This document shows positions 37,080 to 48,173 of a stretch of DNA of 64,000 nucleotides, one piece after another. Each line of letters begins with the position of its first letter. Within the stretch, counting starts at the first letter, position 1. The stretch spans positions 82,742,745 to 82,806,744 of the forward strand of contig CM060175.1 of assembly GCA_030549775.1 (NCBI GenBank), given 5' to 3'. The notes below the pieces were generated by a model, which ran no database searches, had not been told where the DNA came from, and saw only the letters and a program-made list of their open reading frames with translations. This stretch comes from Tamarix chinensis (Eukaryota > Streptophyta > Magnoliopsida > Caryophyllales > Tamaricaceae). The position numbers and the translations under genes are program-made.

Positions 37080-37370
37080 GTCCGATCCACCGGTAAGAAT
37101 AGTGGTTAGAGGCGTTCTACCCTGTGTGTTTACTTCCGGTCCACCGGCTATAATAGTGGGGGGTTTTCGGCTCACAGACCCAAGTAAATAAGTTAATCCA
37201 TGGGAAAATACTAAATACTTACAGTGGAACACCATGTGAGTGGTCAGAGGCGTTCTGCCCTATGTGTTTACTTTCGGTCCACCGACTATAATAGTGGTTA
37301 GAGGCGTTCTGCCCTGTGTGTTACATCTGGTCCACCGGCTATTATAGTGGGGCTCCCGCACTCACATGGA
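37080..37370 (+). repeat. hairpin-unit array, copy C
   Basis: At least four units built around CCACCGGCTATAATAGTGG, separated by a GGCGTTCTGCCCTGTGTG-type spacer. Each unit can fold because CCAC pairs with GTGG. Related arrays occur in copies B, D and E. Confidence 0.8.
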
Positions 37371-37886
37371 CTATTGAAGAATATGTGTGGATCGAACATA
37401 TTATTAATGAGAATAAAGAATAAGTCACCAGAAAAGTATTCAGGCCTTATATTGCGTGTTATCGCATGTTGCCTATATGATTGTGCTATGTGTGCTATGT
37501 GGTATGATTGTATGCTTGGCCTTAGCGCACCTACGCCCTTACTCAGTATTGGACCCGTACTGATACTACCTTGATTGAATGGGTCCTTGTGATGATCCAC
37601 CGATGGTGGGGAGCAGACCTCCTGTGCAGGTTTATGATCGGGTACTATTTTGGGGTGGAAAGCTTGACTTGAGTGAGTAGGCAATCTGGATATTGATCCT
37701 TCGGGACTTGTTTTATTTAGCTGTATTTTGTACCACGCTTCATGTTTTGAAATCGTACTCTTAAGTTGTAATCCTAAACCGTATTCTAAATACTAATTGA
37801 CTTGTGTTTCGTTAATGAGTTATGTTAAATGTCAACCCATGTTTTAATGTCCCGCACTTGATGTTGGTTGGTTTTAGCCTTAGCAC

Positions 37887-37926
37887 TTAGTACTAGAACG
37901 GTATAAGTGTACTGGTCTGGTACTAA
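37887..37926 (+). other. terminal stem-loop, copy C
   Basis: TTAGTACTAGAACGGT (37887-37902) pairs with ACTGGTCTGGTACTAA (37911-37926) at 13 of 16 positions, with an 8-nt loop. A related stem-loop is present in copy E at 50041-50073. Its place near the 3' end suggests a role in RNA 3'-end formation or packaging; this is inference. Confidence 0.5.
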
Positions 37927-38033
37927 GTGTGGCGGTAACGCCCCCAAGTTTACAGTTTTATCTTTCGCTTTCGCTAAACCTTTTTGATTTAAACGAAATT
38001 TTTCAGTAGTAAATTTGGGGGTGTTACAGTTCT

Positions 38034-39517
38034 ATAATTGGTCTAAATGGTGATGTTATCAATAGAGTTTGGTTTGTCATGGATGTCTCATACGATCACT
38101 TGCATGAGTTTGGTTGCAAGATATATGCTCATGTTCCTAGTGATAAGTGGTCAAAGTTGGATAAAAAAAACTCATCAATGCATCTTTTTAGGTTATGATC
38201 ATGATGAATTTGGCTACATGTTGCATGATCCTGTGTAGAAAAAGCTATTGAGAAATAAATATGTAGTGTTCATTGATGATTAGACTATTGCTAACATTGA
38301 TAAAGATGAAATGAGTAGAGTTGAGAGTGACGACCAACTAACATATATGGATCTAGCGAATATGCAACAGACATGTGAAGTTGTTGATCTTTGAGTACAT
38401 GATGATTTGGATGAGAATTTGACTTATGATGAGGAACAACATGACAGTGATATTGATGCTTCAGCAGATGATGTTCTAGGTGTTCACCACGAAGCTCCTA
38501 TAGATGAACCAGTAGATCCACTTATAAGGTCACCCAGAGATCATATACCTTCTTCTAGATACTCTTTACAAGTGTATGTCCTTTTAGTTAAAGGGGGAGA
38601 GCTCAAGACTTATAAAGAAGTAGTTGAAAGTGGAGAAAACTATAGATGGTCTAAGGCAATGTAAGATGAGATGCAATCTTTGTAGGATAACCATACCTTT
38701 GAGCTAGTGAAGTTGCCAAAGGGTAAGAGACCTTTGAAGAATTAGTGGGTTTACAAGTTGAAGCAAGATGAGCATTCTTCAATCTTATGATACAAAGATA
38801 GGTTGGTGGTCAAAGGCTTTAAGCAAAAAATGGTGTTGATTTTGGGAAAATCTTTTCTCTTATTATGAAAATGTCTTTAATTTGAGTTGTGCTAGGTTGG
38901 GTTGCTAATCTTAATTTAGAGGTTAAGAAGATGGATGTGAAGACCTCTTTCTTGCACTGTGAATTGGAAGAAAAGATTTACATGGATCAAATAGAGGGAT
39001 TTTAGGTGAAAGGAAGGGAAGATTATGTCTGCAAGCTTAAGAAGAGTCTGCATAGATTAAAACACGGACTGAGGCAGTGGTACGAGAATTTTGAGTCTGT
39101 CATCAAGCATCAGGGTTATAAGAAGACTACTTCAGATCATTATGTTTTTATGAAAAAATTTGAAGATTGAGATTTCATCATTTTATTACTCTATTTTGAT
39201 GATATTCTCATTATTGGCAAAAAGGCTTCAAGGATTGAGAAGCTAAAGTAGGATTTAAGCAAGTTTTTTGCCATGGAAGAATTGGGTCCTACAAAGTAAT
39301 TTTTTGGAGTTAGAATAATTTGAGACAAAGGAGATAAGAAGTTGTAGCTATCACAAGAGAAATATATTGAGAAGATACTTTATAGATTAAAGATGGATAA
39401 TTCCTATGTCGTGGGCACTCCACTTGTTCCTTACTTGAAGTTGAGGTATAAGCAATACCTTTCTTGTGATGGAGAGAAACAAGAGATGAAAAACATTTCT
39501 TATTCATCCAATGTGGG
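38034..39517 (+). pseudogene. Copia integrase end and reverse transcriptase remnant
   Basis: Integrase C-terminal sequence resumes (GLNGDVINRVWF, then YDHLHEFGCKIYAHVPSDKW) with shifts. Reverse transcriptase follows from about 38690: KGKRPLKN, VKKMDVKTSFLHCELEEKIY, and YFDDILI at 39192-39212, where the catalytic YVDD is YFDD. Multiple stops show it is inactive. Confidence 0.85.
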
Positions 39518-39846
39518 TAGAGGTGTGCATCGGCCCAAAATCGGACCAGACAAAAACCTGGTTAAGGACCAAATTTTTTTAAAGTTATGACCGCAGATCG
39601 GACCGGAATTACCAATCAAAGATCAGTTAGGACCGAAATTAGTAAATTATATATTTTTATATTAAAAAATATATTTTGTAGATAAAATATAAATGAGATT
39701 CCTGGTCAAACCACAAGACTATATCAGACATAATCGAACACGTTAATGATCAATTTTTTTTTTACTTTAGGACTGAAACTTGAACCAAAGACTGAAACCG
39801 AGAATAACCGATTGGTCTGGTCTGGACCAATTTTTGAACATCCCTA
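39518..39846. mobile_element. hAT-like MITE inserted in the Copia element (329 bp)
   Basis: Begins TAGAGGTGTGCATCGG and ends TTTTGAACATCCCTA, imperfect inverted termini. The Copia protein reading breaks off at SYSSNVG and resumes as VVGSLMYVMVYTRPDIS, so the insertion point is clear. Flanking 8-mers AATGTGGG (39510-39517) and GTTGTAGG (39847-39854) match at 5 of 8 positions, a decayed duplication. Internal sequence carries short GGACCGG/GGACCAG variants. Confidence 0.7.
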
Positions 39847-40499
39847 GTTGTAGGTAGTTTAATGTATGTTATGGTGTATACAAGACCTGATATTTCTCAT
39901 ATAGTTGGAGTTGTCAACATGTTTCTTTCTAACCCGGTATAGAGCATTGTAATGTAGTGAAGTGGATATGTAGATATCTTCGTAACACTTCTAGTTTGAT
40001 ACTTTGTCCTGTAAGTGATGAGCCAGTCATTAAGGGATATACTGATTCAGGTATGGTTGGAGATGTTGACTTGAGGAAATCTACTTCAAATTATTTGATC
40101 ACTTTTGTGGATGTGAAGTTCATGGAAGTCTAAAATTCATAAATGTATTGCTTTATCGACTACCGAAGCAAAATTCATTACTCTAACTAAAGCTAGCAAG
40201 GAGTTACCATGGATAAAGAAATTTCTTCAAGAGATTGGTTTTTCTCAGGAAAGATATGTGCTCCTTTGTGACAACCAAAGAACTATACATCTTAGTAAGA
40301 ATCCTACCTTCCATCCTAGATCAAAACACATTGATACATGATATCATTAGATATGTGATGTTTTAGATGCTAATTTGCTAGAGGTTGAGATGATACAAAA
40401 TGATTACAACGGGGCTAATATGTTGACAAAAGCCTTACCAAGATTGAAGTTTGAGGTGTGTTTTACTATCACTAGAATGGCGATCACCTCCATATAGTT
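39847..40499 (+). pseudogene. Copia RNase H remnant
   Basis: Reads VVGSLMYVMVYTRPDIS then GYTDSGMVGDVDLRKST, matching the junction between reverse transcriptase and RNase H (YTDSD/A). Further RNase H blocks follow in shifted frames up to about 40450. Confidence 0.8.
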
Positions 40500-40514
40500 A
40501 AGAAGGAGATAATT
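40500..40514 (+). other. polypurine tract
   Basis: AAGAAGGAGATAATT lies immediately before the TGTTGGGATA start of the 3' LTR at 40515, the usual place for the plus-strand primer. Confidence 0.75.
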
Positions 40515-41335
40515 TGTTGGGATATTTGGGTTCTCTTCTATGTGGTGAAGTCTATTTTTTAAATAATGTTATTTTTATTTTTTTTATTAATAACCTAAAT
40601 TTAGAAAGGATAAAAATCACTTGAAAAGTTGATATGGGAAGGAGAATATGTAACACACCTAAAAATTACAGTTAAATTTTTTTGTTTAAATAGGAAAATA
40701 CAAGCACGGAGGCATTACCACCATGATCAGTACAAGCCCGACCTCCAACCAGTCTTGTACTCACCAAAAGGCTAAAGAAAAGTTTTACGATCATTAGGAA
40801 AACTTAAACACAAATTCATAGAAATCGAAGTGTTTATAACACAAAAATCAGAGTGCGCGATAAAAGTTATTACAACCAAAAACACGTTACATAGTTAAAT
40901 TTCCGAAAAGGATAACAAGTATAATACGATAAAACAAAATAGAAATACAATGAAAACATAAGTACAATGCGATAAAAGAGAGTTCATCCTACATTACTCT
41001 CGGGCCCCCATACCAGGTCCAACAATCAACACACGTCCCTGCCTGACGCATCTAATACGTCATAGGCTTCAAACACAGTCCCACCTACCTGTACAAATTT
41101 AAAAGGAGCCTATACTCCTGGGAATGAGCAGCCCCCATGAAACGGGTGGTTAGTATGCTACGTATTGATTAAGTTAACCATATGGGTAAGGCTAGCAATA
41201 AGCAATCAAGTAAGGCCATGCAAGAAAATAAATACGTAAGGCACATAAAGCATAATTTAGGTTTATAAGATCAGGCCAGACTTAAACTAATATTTTGTCT
41301 TACACATCTATTATATTAATTCCATGTGAATATGA

Positions 41336-41860
41336 GAACCCCACTATTATAGCCAGTGGACTGGAAACACTCCACAGGGCAGAACACACCTGACCATTAT
41401 TATAGCTGGTGGACCAAAATCACTCAGTAGGGCAAAACGCACCTGACCACTATTATAGCTGGTGGATTGGAAAATCAACCTCACTAGCCCCAACTCACAT
41501 GGTGTTCCACTATAATAATTAGTGTTTTTTCATGCCTTATATTTATGGTTCACACATTTCTCATGTTAATTCCGCGTGAGTACAGGAACCCCACTATTAT
41601 AGTTGGTGGACCAGAAAAATATATCTTCACTGGCCCCGACTCATGAGGTGTTCCACTATAAGTGATTAGTATCTTTCCATGACTTATTACCATGAAAATT
41701 TTAGGTTTATCGAGCCTGAAATCCCCCACTATTATAGCCGATGGACCAAAAACACTCAACAGGGCAACACGCACCTGACCACTATTATAACCGATGGACC
41801 GAAATCACTCAGTAAGGCAAAACACACCTGGCCACTATTATAGCCGGTGGATCGGAAAGT
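41336..41860 (-). repeat. hairpin-unit array, copy D
   Basis: Around seven units of the type CCACTATTATAGCTGGTGG with an intervening CAGGGCAAAACGCACCTGA-type spacer, the reverse of the arrays in copies C and E. Confidence 0.8.
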
Positions 41861-42507
41861 ATATAACCTCACTAGGCCCTGGCTCGATAATCTTTCACTT
41901 TAAGTGCTTAGTGTTTTATTGTATCTTATTCCACACACAACCCCAACTAAGCATGCATGACCCACTCAACTTCCCAAAACTTCTGTCCCATATCTTGGGA
42001 CTTCTACTCTCGCCGGTGCCTCTAGATATTCTTTCCCACTCTTTCCTTATTACCATGAATACTTAACTCAGAGGCCCACCTTCCATATCTCTGAATCAGC
42101 TTAATATCACTCTCTAGGATCTTCCTCCAGGAAACCCTAATTTGTCTTATATGGCCCAACCTTCCTATATCCCACACAACTCATGCTCTTCCATTTTATC
42201 ACCTCATTCGATTAATTCCCAAGCACCCATGTTTACTTCTCCTATAACACATGTGGCCACGAAACCCTAGTTGGTCATCCCAAAACCCTAGCACCTCTAT
42301 TTCCTCAAACGATATTATCATTTTATCTCTCTTACTTACCATCCCCTCTTCCACATGACACATGTAACTTACATTAGCTCCATGCTTAGCAAGCTGCGCT
42401 ATAATAACATGATAATATAATATAATCTAATATATGTAAAGAACACACATCAAACCAATACACATAGCACATTCTTACACACAAAAAGGCCTTAACCATA
42501 TCCTTAC

Positions 42508-42569
42508 CTAATATGACACCGGGCTTAGAGCATGCTCCTATGCTTCCCTAGGGTTTTGACTTGATTCAC
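42508..42569 (-). other. 62-nt splice-bounded conserved block, copy D
   Basis: Read on the minus strand, CTTATAG precedes the block and GTAAGGA follows it, with the core AGGAGCATGCTCTAAGCCC. Same length and signals as in copies C and E. Confidence 0.55.
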
Positions 42570-42825
42570 CTATAAGAGAAAAATACTAAGGGTTAACTTC
42601 CCTCTTACTAAAATTACCATCATTTACTACCTTACCCTTATCATAGCCTACTATAAGGGCTAATAATAAAAATATTTGTTTTATAAATAAAAGTAGGGTT
42701 ATTATTCTTAAGGTAGCTAATCATGTTACCATTAGTCAAAATAGGTCTTAGTAGGTGTATTGGTTCATGTCAAAGTATTGATAGAAATATTTATATTATT
42801 AAAGATAATAGCTTTAATATTACTA

Positions 42826-43067
42826 CTACTAATACTAATACTAATACTACTACTAATAATAATAATAATAATAATAATAACAGTGATAGTGATAGTGATA
42901 GTGATATTAGTGATATAAGTAATATTAACAATAATGATAAAGTACTACTACTACTACTAATAATAATAGCAATATTGATAATAGTTCAAATCTTAATAAT
43001 GATAATAATAAGGGTCCTAATAGTCATAATAATAGTAACATTAGTGATAATAAGATCAAGGTTAATA

Positions 43068-43100
<33 letters not shown>

Positions 43101-43192
43101 TAATAGTAGTAGTAACAACAACAACAACAACAATAAATATAAGGGTTTGAATATTCACAATAATAATAATAATAATAATATGCCGAAGTTAG

Positions 43193-43230
<38 letters not shown>

Positions 43231-43325
43231 GTAATAGTAATAGTAATAATAATAATATTATTATTAATATTAATATTAAGGATAATGATATTAATACTAA
43301 TAAAAATGATAACAACTACATTAGT
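42826..43325. repeat. (AAT)n/(TAG)n-type tract, copy D
   Basis: Long run of AAT, TAATAG and GATAGT repeats (GATAGT units at about 42884-42906). Frames through it are asparagine- or isoleucine-rich translation artefacts. Confidence 0.92.
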
Positions 43326-43949
43326 AATAATTAAGGGTTGTGGGGGTTAGGGTACCACCTAGGGATGGTGGTGACCAGGTGGCACCGACGGCGGCGACGA
43401 CGGTGGTGGAGGAGAGTGAGGAAGTGGAGATGTGGGTTTTTAGGCTAGGAGAGGAGGGAATTAGAGGGTGGTTTAGGTGGTGGTGGATGCTCTAAGTTGA
43501 TAAGGTTGGAATGTGGTGGTAGTGCAGCCAAATGGGCGGCGCAGGTGGCGGTTGGTTTGGTGGTGGAGAGGGAAGAAGGGAGAAGGAGAGGGAGGGAGGG
43601 GGAAAGGAATTAGGGGGAGGTAGGAGAGACTTAGGTGGGTATTTTGGAAGTTGGGGAAAGTGGTGTTTGCGGCAGGAACGATGGTGCACGACGGCATGAA
43701 GGGTAGTAGTGGTTGAGAGTTAGCTGATCGAGGGGCCAACTTTGCACGGCTAGGGCGGCTCGTGTAGGAGGAATCAAGGGTGGTGAGTGGTATGGTTTGG
43801 TGGAGGGTGGTGCAGGGAGTGGTTTGGTAGGTGGTTCGGGCAGCGACAGTAGGTGACGGCAGTGGTGTGGTTGTCTGAACGGGTAGCGACACAAGGGGGG
43901 AGATGTCTGGGCAGGGGAAAAGAAAGTTGATTCAAGGACAATTATGGGG

Positions 43950-43957
43950 TATTTATA
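43950..43957 (-). promoter_or_regulatory. putative LTR TATA box, copy D
   Basis: Minus-strand TATAAATA in the context GCCTATAAATACCCC, identical in context to copy C and 851 bp from that element's start, against 852 bp in copy C. Confidence 0.6.
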
Positions 43958-46517
43958 GGCAATTGAGGGTGGAAACGACAGAGGAGGGGAAGAGGAAAAG
44001 AGAGGGGTATGCGTGGGAGGTCGTCTGCCAGCGATGGTAGGGCAGTATAAGCCTGCAAAGTTGTAGGACCTGTTTGGTCGGTAGAGAAGAAAAGGAAGGA
44101 GGAAGGGCATGTTTGAGGATAGAGGAGGGGCTGGTTGGGTCAAAAAGGGAAAGTAAAACGACATGGGAGAGAGGGTAGGTGGCAGGTTGACATGTGGTGG
44201 CTGGTTGTTAGCGTATGGGGTGGTGGCGGGAGGCAATTTGCAGGTCATAGGAAAAGAGCGGGGTAGAAGAAGAAGAAGGGTTGACCGGTCAGTCTAGGGG
44301 AAAAAAGAAAAGAAAGAAAAAAGAAAGGAATTGGCGGGCGAGCGGTTTGGATAAAAGAAAAAAGCATGGCGGGCTTGGTCGTGCTGAAGGAAAAAAGAGA
44401 GGGAGGGTTTGGGGCCGTGAGGGCTAGCCCAAATCGAGGAAGAAGGGAAAAAAAAGAAAAGGAGAAAAGAGAAGAAGGAAAGAAAAAAAGAAAAATAAAG
44501 GAAAAAGGAAAAAGGAAAAAATAAATGGCTTGGGTTATTTTGAATATTTTGGTATTTATGAATATTTAAAATAATAATATTTAGTAAAAATAATAAATAA
44601 ATTCCCTTTTTAGATTAATTTAGGATATTTTGAATAATTTTTTCTTAATTCCATTTTAATTAGCAAAACCCCTAATTCTTCCTAATTAAATTATTTATTA
44701 TTTTCCTCTTCATTCCTCTTATTTTAATAAAATAATTTATTTAATTAATTTCCCTAATAGATTCTTATTTTGCCGTAATTTTCTAAATTAGGTTTTTGGG
44801 GTATTTCAGAGTAATTGTGAGAAAAATTGAGATTTGAATCCTGTAAGTGAGAGATAGAGAATAAAATAAATTCTATCATTATTCTCGTTAGCATAGTTGT
44901 GATCAATTTGAAGATCTAAAGTCGTTCATCGTTGGATCATTTTAATTTTTTGACAAAATCTTTACAAGACACTAACTTTGATTCTAAATGATGGAGATTT
45001 CATTTTAAGCACTACACAAAAGGTTTTTGTTGGTATTTTAGTGGTAGTTTTTATTTACATCAACTTCAAATAGATTTTGATTTTGGCTTCAATTGAGTGG
45101 TCTATGGTACTCAGTTTTGGTTGAAAATTGGTGAGGATAATATTAACATCTTGTTGTTAATTAATGTATAAGGGCTCACTATTTTGTGGTATGTAAATTG
45201 ATGTTTGGATATGTTTACAGTAGCTATATTTTAGGGTTGAAAACTCTTCTTTTGGGGTGTTGTAATTGTTGCCTAGTTGTGTAATTTTGGGTTGATGATT
45301 GTAATATCCAATTAGTACTTAAATACTAGACTTTATATCTTAGATTTCTCATAGTTAAAGTTTTCTCAGTTGACTGAAATGTCTCATGATTATTTCCTTC
45401 TTGCATCGGAAGGATTTTTCCATATGAATCGTGTATCATTGATTTGTTATTGTTTTTTTTATAGTTAGTGACTTATTCTCATTTAATCTTATCACTAATT
45501 AGGGTTATTCTAAATGTGGTGATAAAGCCACAAGTTTCCCTAGGTTAGGGATGAAATGCCCCGAAAATCCTAATTTTAAAAATTATAGTTAAATAGGGTT
45601 TTATTATGAAAAATGAATCAAATAAATTATTTTTATTAAAATAAAAGGGAATGAACTAGGGAAAATCAAGAAAGAAATATATAAATATTTTAATTAGGAA
45701 AAATTTGGGTGTTTTATTTAATTAACGATTTTATTTTAGAAATTAATTAAATAAATTATTTTATTTAAATAAGAGGGAATAAATAGGGCCAAATTAATAG
45801 AAATGTTATAAATAATTAAATTAGAGAAAATTAGAGTGATTTGCTAATTAAAATGGAATTTATGGAAAATGTTTCGAAATCCTAAATTAGCCTAAAAAGA
45901 GATTTAAATATTATTATTTTTAAATATCCCAAATATTCTAATTAATTTAATTATCCCAACCTGCTATTTTTCTTTTTCCCTTTTTCCTTTTCTTTCTTCC
46001 TTTTCTTTCCTTTTTCTTTCTTTTTCTATTCTTTTTTCTTACCTTCTCCCCGAACTAGGCATGTCCCGCAGCCCAAGATCCTTACTTCTCTTTTCCTCTT
46101 CGACGCAGCCGAGAACGCTGTGTTTCATCTTCTTTTTTCTTCTTCCGCCAGCCGATCCGCCTTCTTTTTCTTTTCTTTATTTTCTTCCCCGAACTGTCGG
46201 TCCAGTCCCCCACCTTTCTTCCTTCTTTCTTCTTCCCCTTCTTCCCTCTGTCGACCTGCATCACCTCCCTGGTCCCTGGTTTTTTGCCGCCAATCACGCC
46301 CTATTGACCGGCCGTTTCTTCTCCTCTCTCCTCCCCTGACTCACCGGCCATTTTGACCCAACCCACCTCCCTTATTTCTCGCACACGATCTCCTCTCTCT
46401 TCCTGAGCAACTATCTCCACCACGTTCGAATTTTCACCGGCCAACCATTACCGGTCAGTGGCCTCACCCCCTGCCTATCCTCCCTTCTTCCCTTCGACCT
46501 TATGTCCTCCTTAAGCC

Positions 46518-46525
46518 TATAAATA
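46518..46525 (+). promoter_or_regulatory. putative LTR TATA box, copy E
   Basis: TATAAATA in the context GCCTATAAATACTCC within the pyrimidine-rich island, matching copies C and D. Confidence 0.6.
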
Positions 46526-47165
46526 CTCCTTACCAATCCTGGATCTAGTTTTGTTTTTTCGAACCCAAGAAATCATTCCTTTTCACCTCCGCCACTTCAG
46601 ACACTTCTACCGCCGTCGTCGGCCAACTTCGTTGCCTTCTCTACCTACCTAAGTCTTCCCTGCACCGCCCTCTAACTAACCACACCACTTATCTCCCTCA
46701 ATTTTCCCTACACAAGCCACCTTGGTTGTGCAAAGTTTGCTTCCCAATCAGCCCTCTCTTCCACCTCTGTCGCCCTTTGAACCATCATTTGCCACCTCTC
46801 CTGCCATAGCCACCGCCCCCTACACCTCCCAATTGGTTCTACAGACCCTCCTCTACCTTTCCCTACCCTTCTTTTCCCCTTCCTCCCTCTCCTCCTCTCT
46901 TTCTCTTCTTCTTCCTCTTTCGGCCACCGCCGCCTCCGCTGTGCGCTACCACCTTGGTTGTGCTACCACCTTTATTCTGCTCCTCTCCACCTAAGCAACT
47001 CTAAACACCCCAAATCCCACCTCCATTCTACCTCTCCTTTTCTCAGCATCCAACTTTTCCCCTTTTCTTCCCTTTTTCCAGCCACCGTCACCACCGCCGT
47101 GCACCACCACCGGCGTCGCTTGTCACCACCAGCCTAAGGTTGAAGCCCTTATCTCACCATCCATT

Positions 47166-47640
47166 TTGAATAATAGTAATATTATTATTAGTATTTTTAG
47201 TATTATTATTACCATTATGATTATTATTATTTTTGCAACATTATTATGGTTTTTATCATTATGATTATTACTATTTCATTATTATATTATTATTATTATT
47301 ACTAAATTTTATTATTAATTTTACTAATGTTATTATTAGTATTAGTTTGGTCAAGGGTTGAAGCCCTTATTCCACCTTTTATTTCAAATCATATTATTAT
47401 TATTAGTAGTAGTAGTAATTTTACTATTATTATTATCGTTATTATTATTATTTTTACTATTATCATTATTATTATTATTATTATTTTAGTATCACTATTA
47501 TTATTATTAAGATAAAGTTTTCAAACCTTATATTATCAACTTTTACAATATTACTATTAATTCTATATTTTTAGCCAAATTTAGTAATTAGTTAATGATT
47601 ATTATTATTATTATTATTATTATTTTATTAAAAACCTAGT
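47166..47640. repeat. (ATT)n-type tracts, copy E
   Basis: Interrupted ATT/TTA repeats. A GGTTGAAGCCCTTAT motif occurs twice (about 47139 and 47356), suggesting a local duplication of about 217 bp including part of the tract. Confidence 0.85.
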
Positions 47641-47710
47641 CTTAGAATAAGTTAGTAATAATAGTATTTTTGGTAGGAGGGAATCTAATTCTAGTTTTTC
47701 CCTCATATAG

Positions 47711-47772
47711 GTGAGACCAGTTAAAGCCCTAAGGAGGCGTAGGAGCGTGCTCTAAGACCGGTGTCGTTTTAG
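47711..47772 (+). other. 62-nt splice-bounded conserved block, copy E
   Basis: Preceded by CATATAG and followed by GTAAGGG, with the core GGAGCGTGCTCTAAGACC. Aligns without length change to the blocks in copies C and D. Confidence 0.55.
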
Positions 47773-48071
47773 GTAAGGGTGTAACTAAGGCCTTATTTGT
47801 GCTATGTGTATATTCTGCCTTGGATGCCTTGTATAATGTCGTGTTTTGGATCATGTGCTTTTAGTTGACTATTTTATGTTGACTATTATATGTATGGAGT
47901 AGCTTGGAGTTAAGGTATGATTGTGTGCCTTCTTATTGTATATGTTGATATGTATATGTGGTGAAAAGTTGTGGAATGTGATGTAATGTGTTGTGACCCT
48001 TTAGACATGCATGTGATGATGTTAATGTGGTTTGTGTGGGGGAAATGATGAAGAAGGAGAATGGGAAAAGA

Positions 48072-48173
48072 AGTTGACCAAGGGAAGTAAGTTGACCAAA
48101 AGGGAAAGAGGTTGACTAAGGGGAGTAAGTTGACAAAAGGGGAATAAGTTGACCAAGGAATGTGAGTTGACCT
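48072..48173 (+). promoter_or_regulatory. array of W-box-like motifs in copy E
   Basis: Six copies of a unit resembling AGTTGACCAAGGG in about 100 bp. The core TTGAC(C/T) is the WRKY-binding W-box in five of them; one is TTGACA. Binding is inference from the motif. Confidence 0.5.

Larger units (their letters stand above)
33330..38028 (+). mobile_element. solo LTR-like element, long family, copy C (4699 bp)
   Basis: Begins TGTAATACCCCAAAAATCC and ends AAATTTGGGGGTGTTACA. It has a perfect 5-bp duplication GTTCT (33325-33329 and 38029-38033), and the Copia integrase reading resumes directly after it. Internal order: AT-rich start, CT-rich GC island (33720-34800) with TATA box, (ATT)n tract, 62-nt splice-bounded block, GT-rich stretch, purine-rich stretch, hairpin-unit array, terminal stem-loop. 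There is no gag-pol sequence. Its length would be extreme for most plant LTRs but is seen in Tat-type Ty3 elements (Ogre, Retand); the lineage is inference. Confidence 0.88.
40649..44808 (-). mobile_element. solo LTR-like element, long family, copy D (4160 bp)
   Basis: Reversed relative to copies A, C and E. The plus strand starts TGTAACACACCTAAAAA and ends TTTTTGGGGTATTTCA; the reverse complement TGAAATACCCCAAAAACC matches the start of copy C. Flanks are GAATA (40644-40648) and GAGTA (44809-44813), 4 of 5 matching. It lies in the Copia 3' LTR. It carries, reversed, all the modules of copy C and no coding sequence for transposition. Confidence 0.87.
30639..45494 (+). mobile_element. degenerate Ty1/Copia retrotransposon with nested insertions
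   Basis: Order: 5' LTR, tRNA primer site, gag, protease, integrase, reverse transcriptase, RNase H, polypurine tract, 3' LTR. This gag-PR-INT-RT-RH order defines Copia, and the protein resembles the TNT1/Tork-like type. Three later insertions interrupt it: copy C (33330-38028) in the integrase region, a MITE (39518-39846) between reverse transcriptase and RNase H, and copy D (40649-44808) in the 3' LTR. Without them it is about 5.7 kb, a normal Copia length. Stops and shifts are spread throughout. The LTR 3' ends and its own target duplication (GTGAT at 30634 against CTAAT at 45495) are uncertain. Confidence 0.88.
40515..45494 (+). repeat. 3' LTR of the Copia element, split by copy D
   Basis: Segments 40515-40648 and 44809-45494 match the 5' LTR in order. 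For example AAAAGTTGATATGGGAAGG then GAGTAATTGTGAG corresponds to AAAAGTTGACGTGGAAAGG then TGAGTAATTGTGAG in the 5' LTR. The rest is copy D. Confidence 0.85.

Noticed and set aside
41336..41860. CRISPR-like array of spaced repeats
   Set aside because: The genome is a plant, units vary in sequence, spacers are also repeated, and there are no cas genes. It is an internal LTR array.
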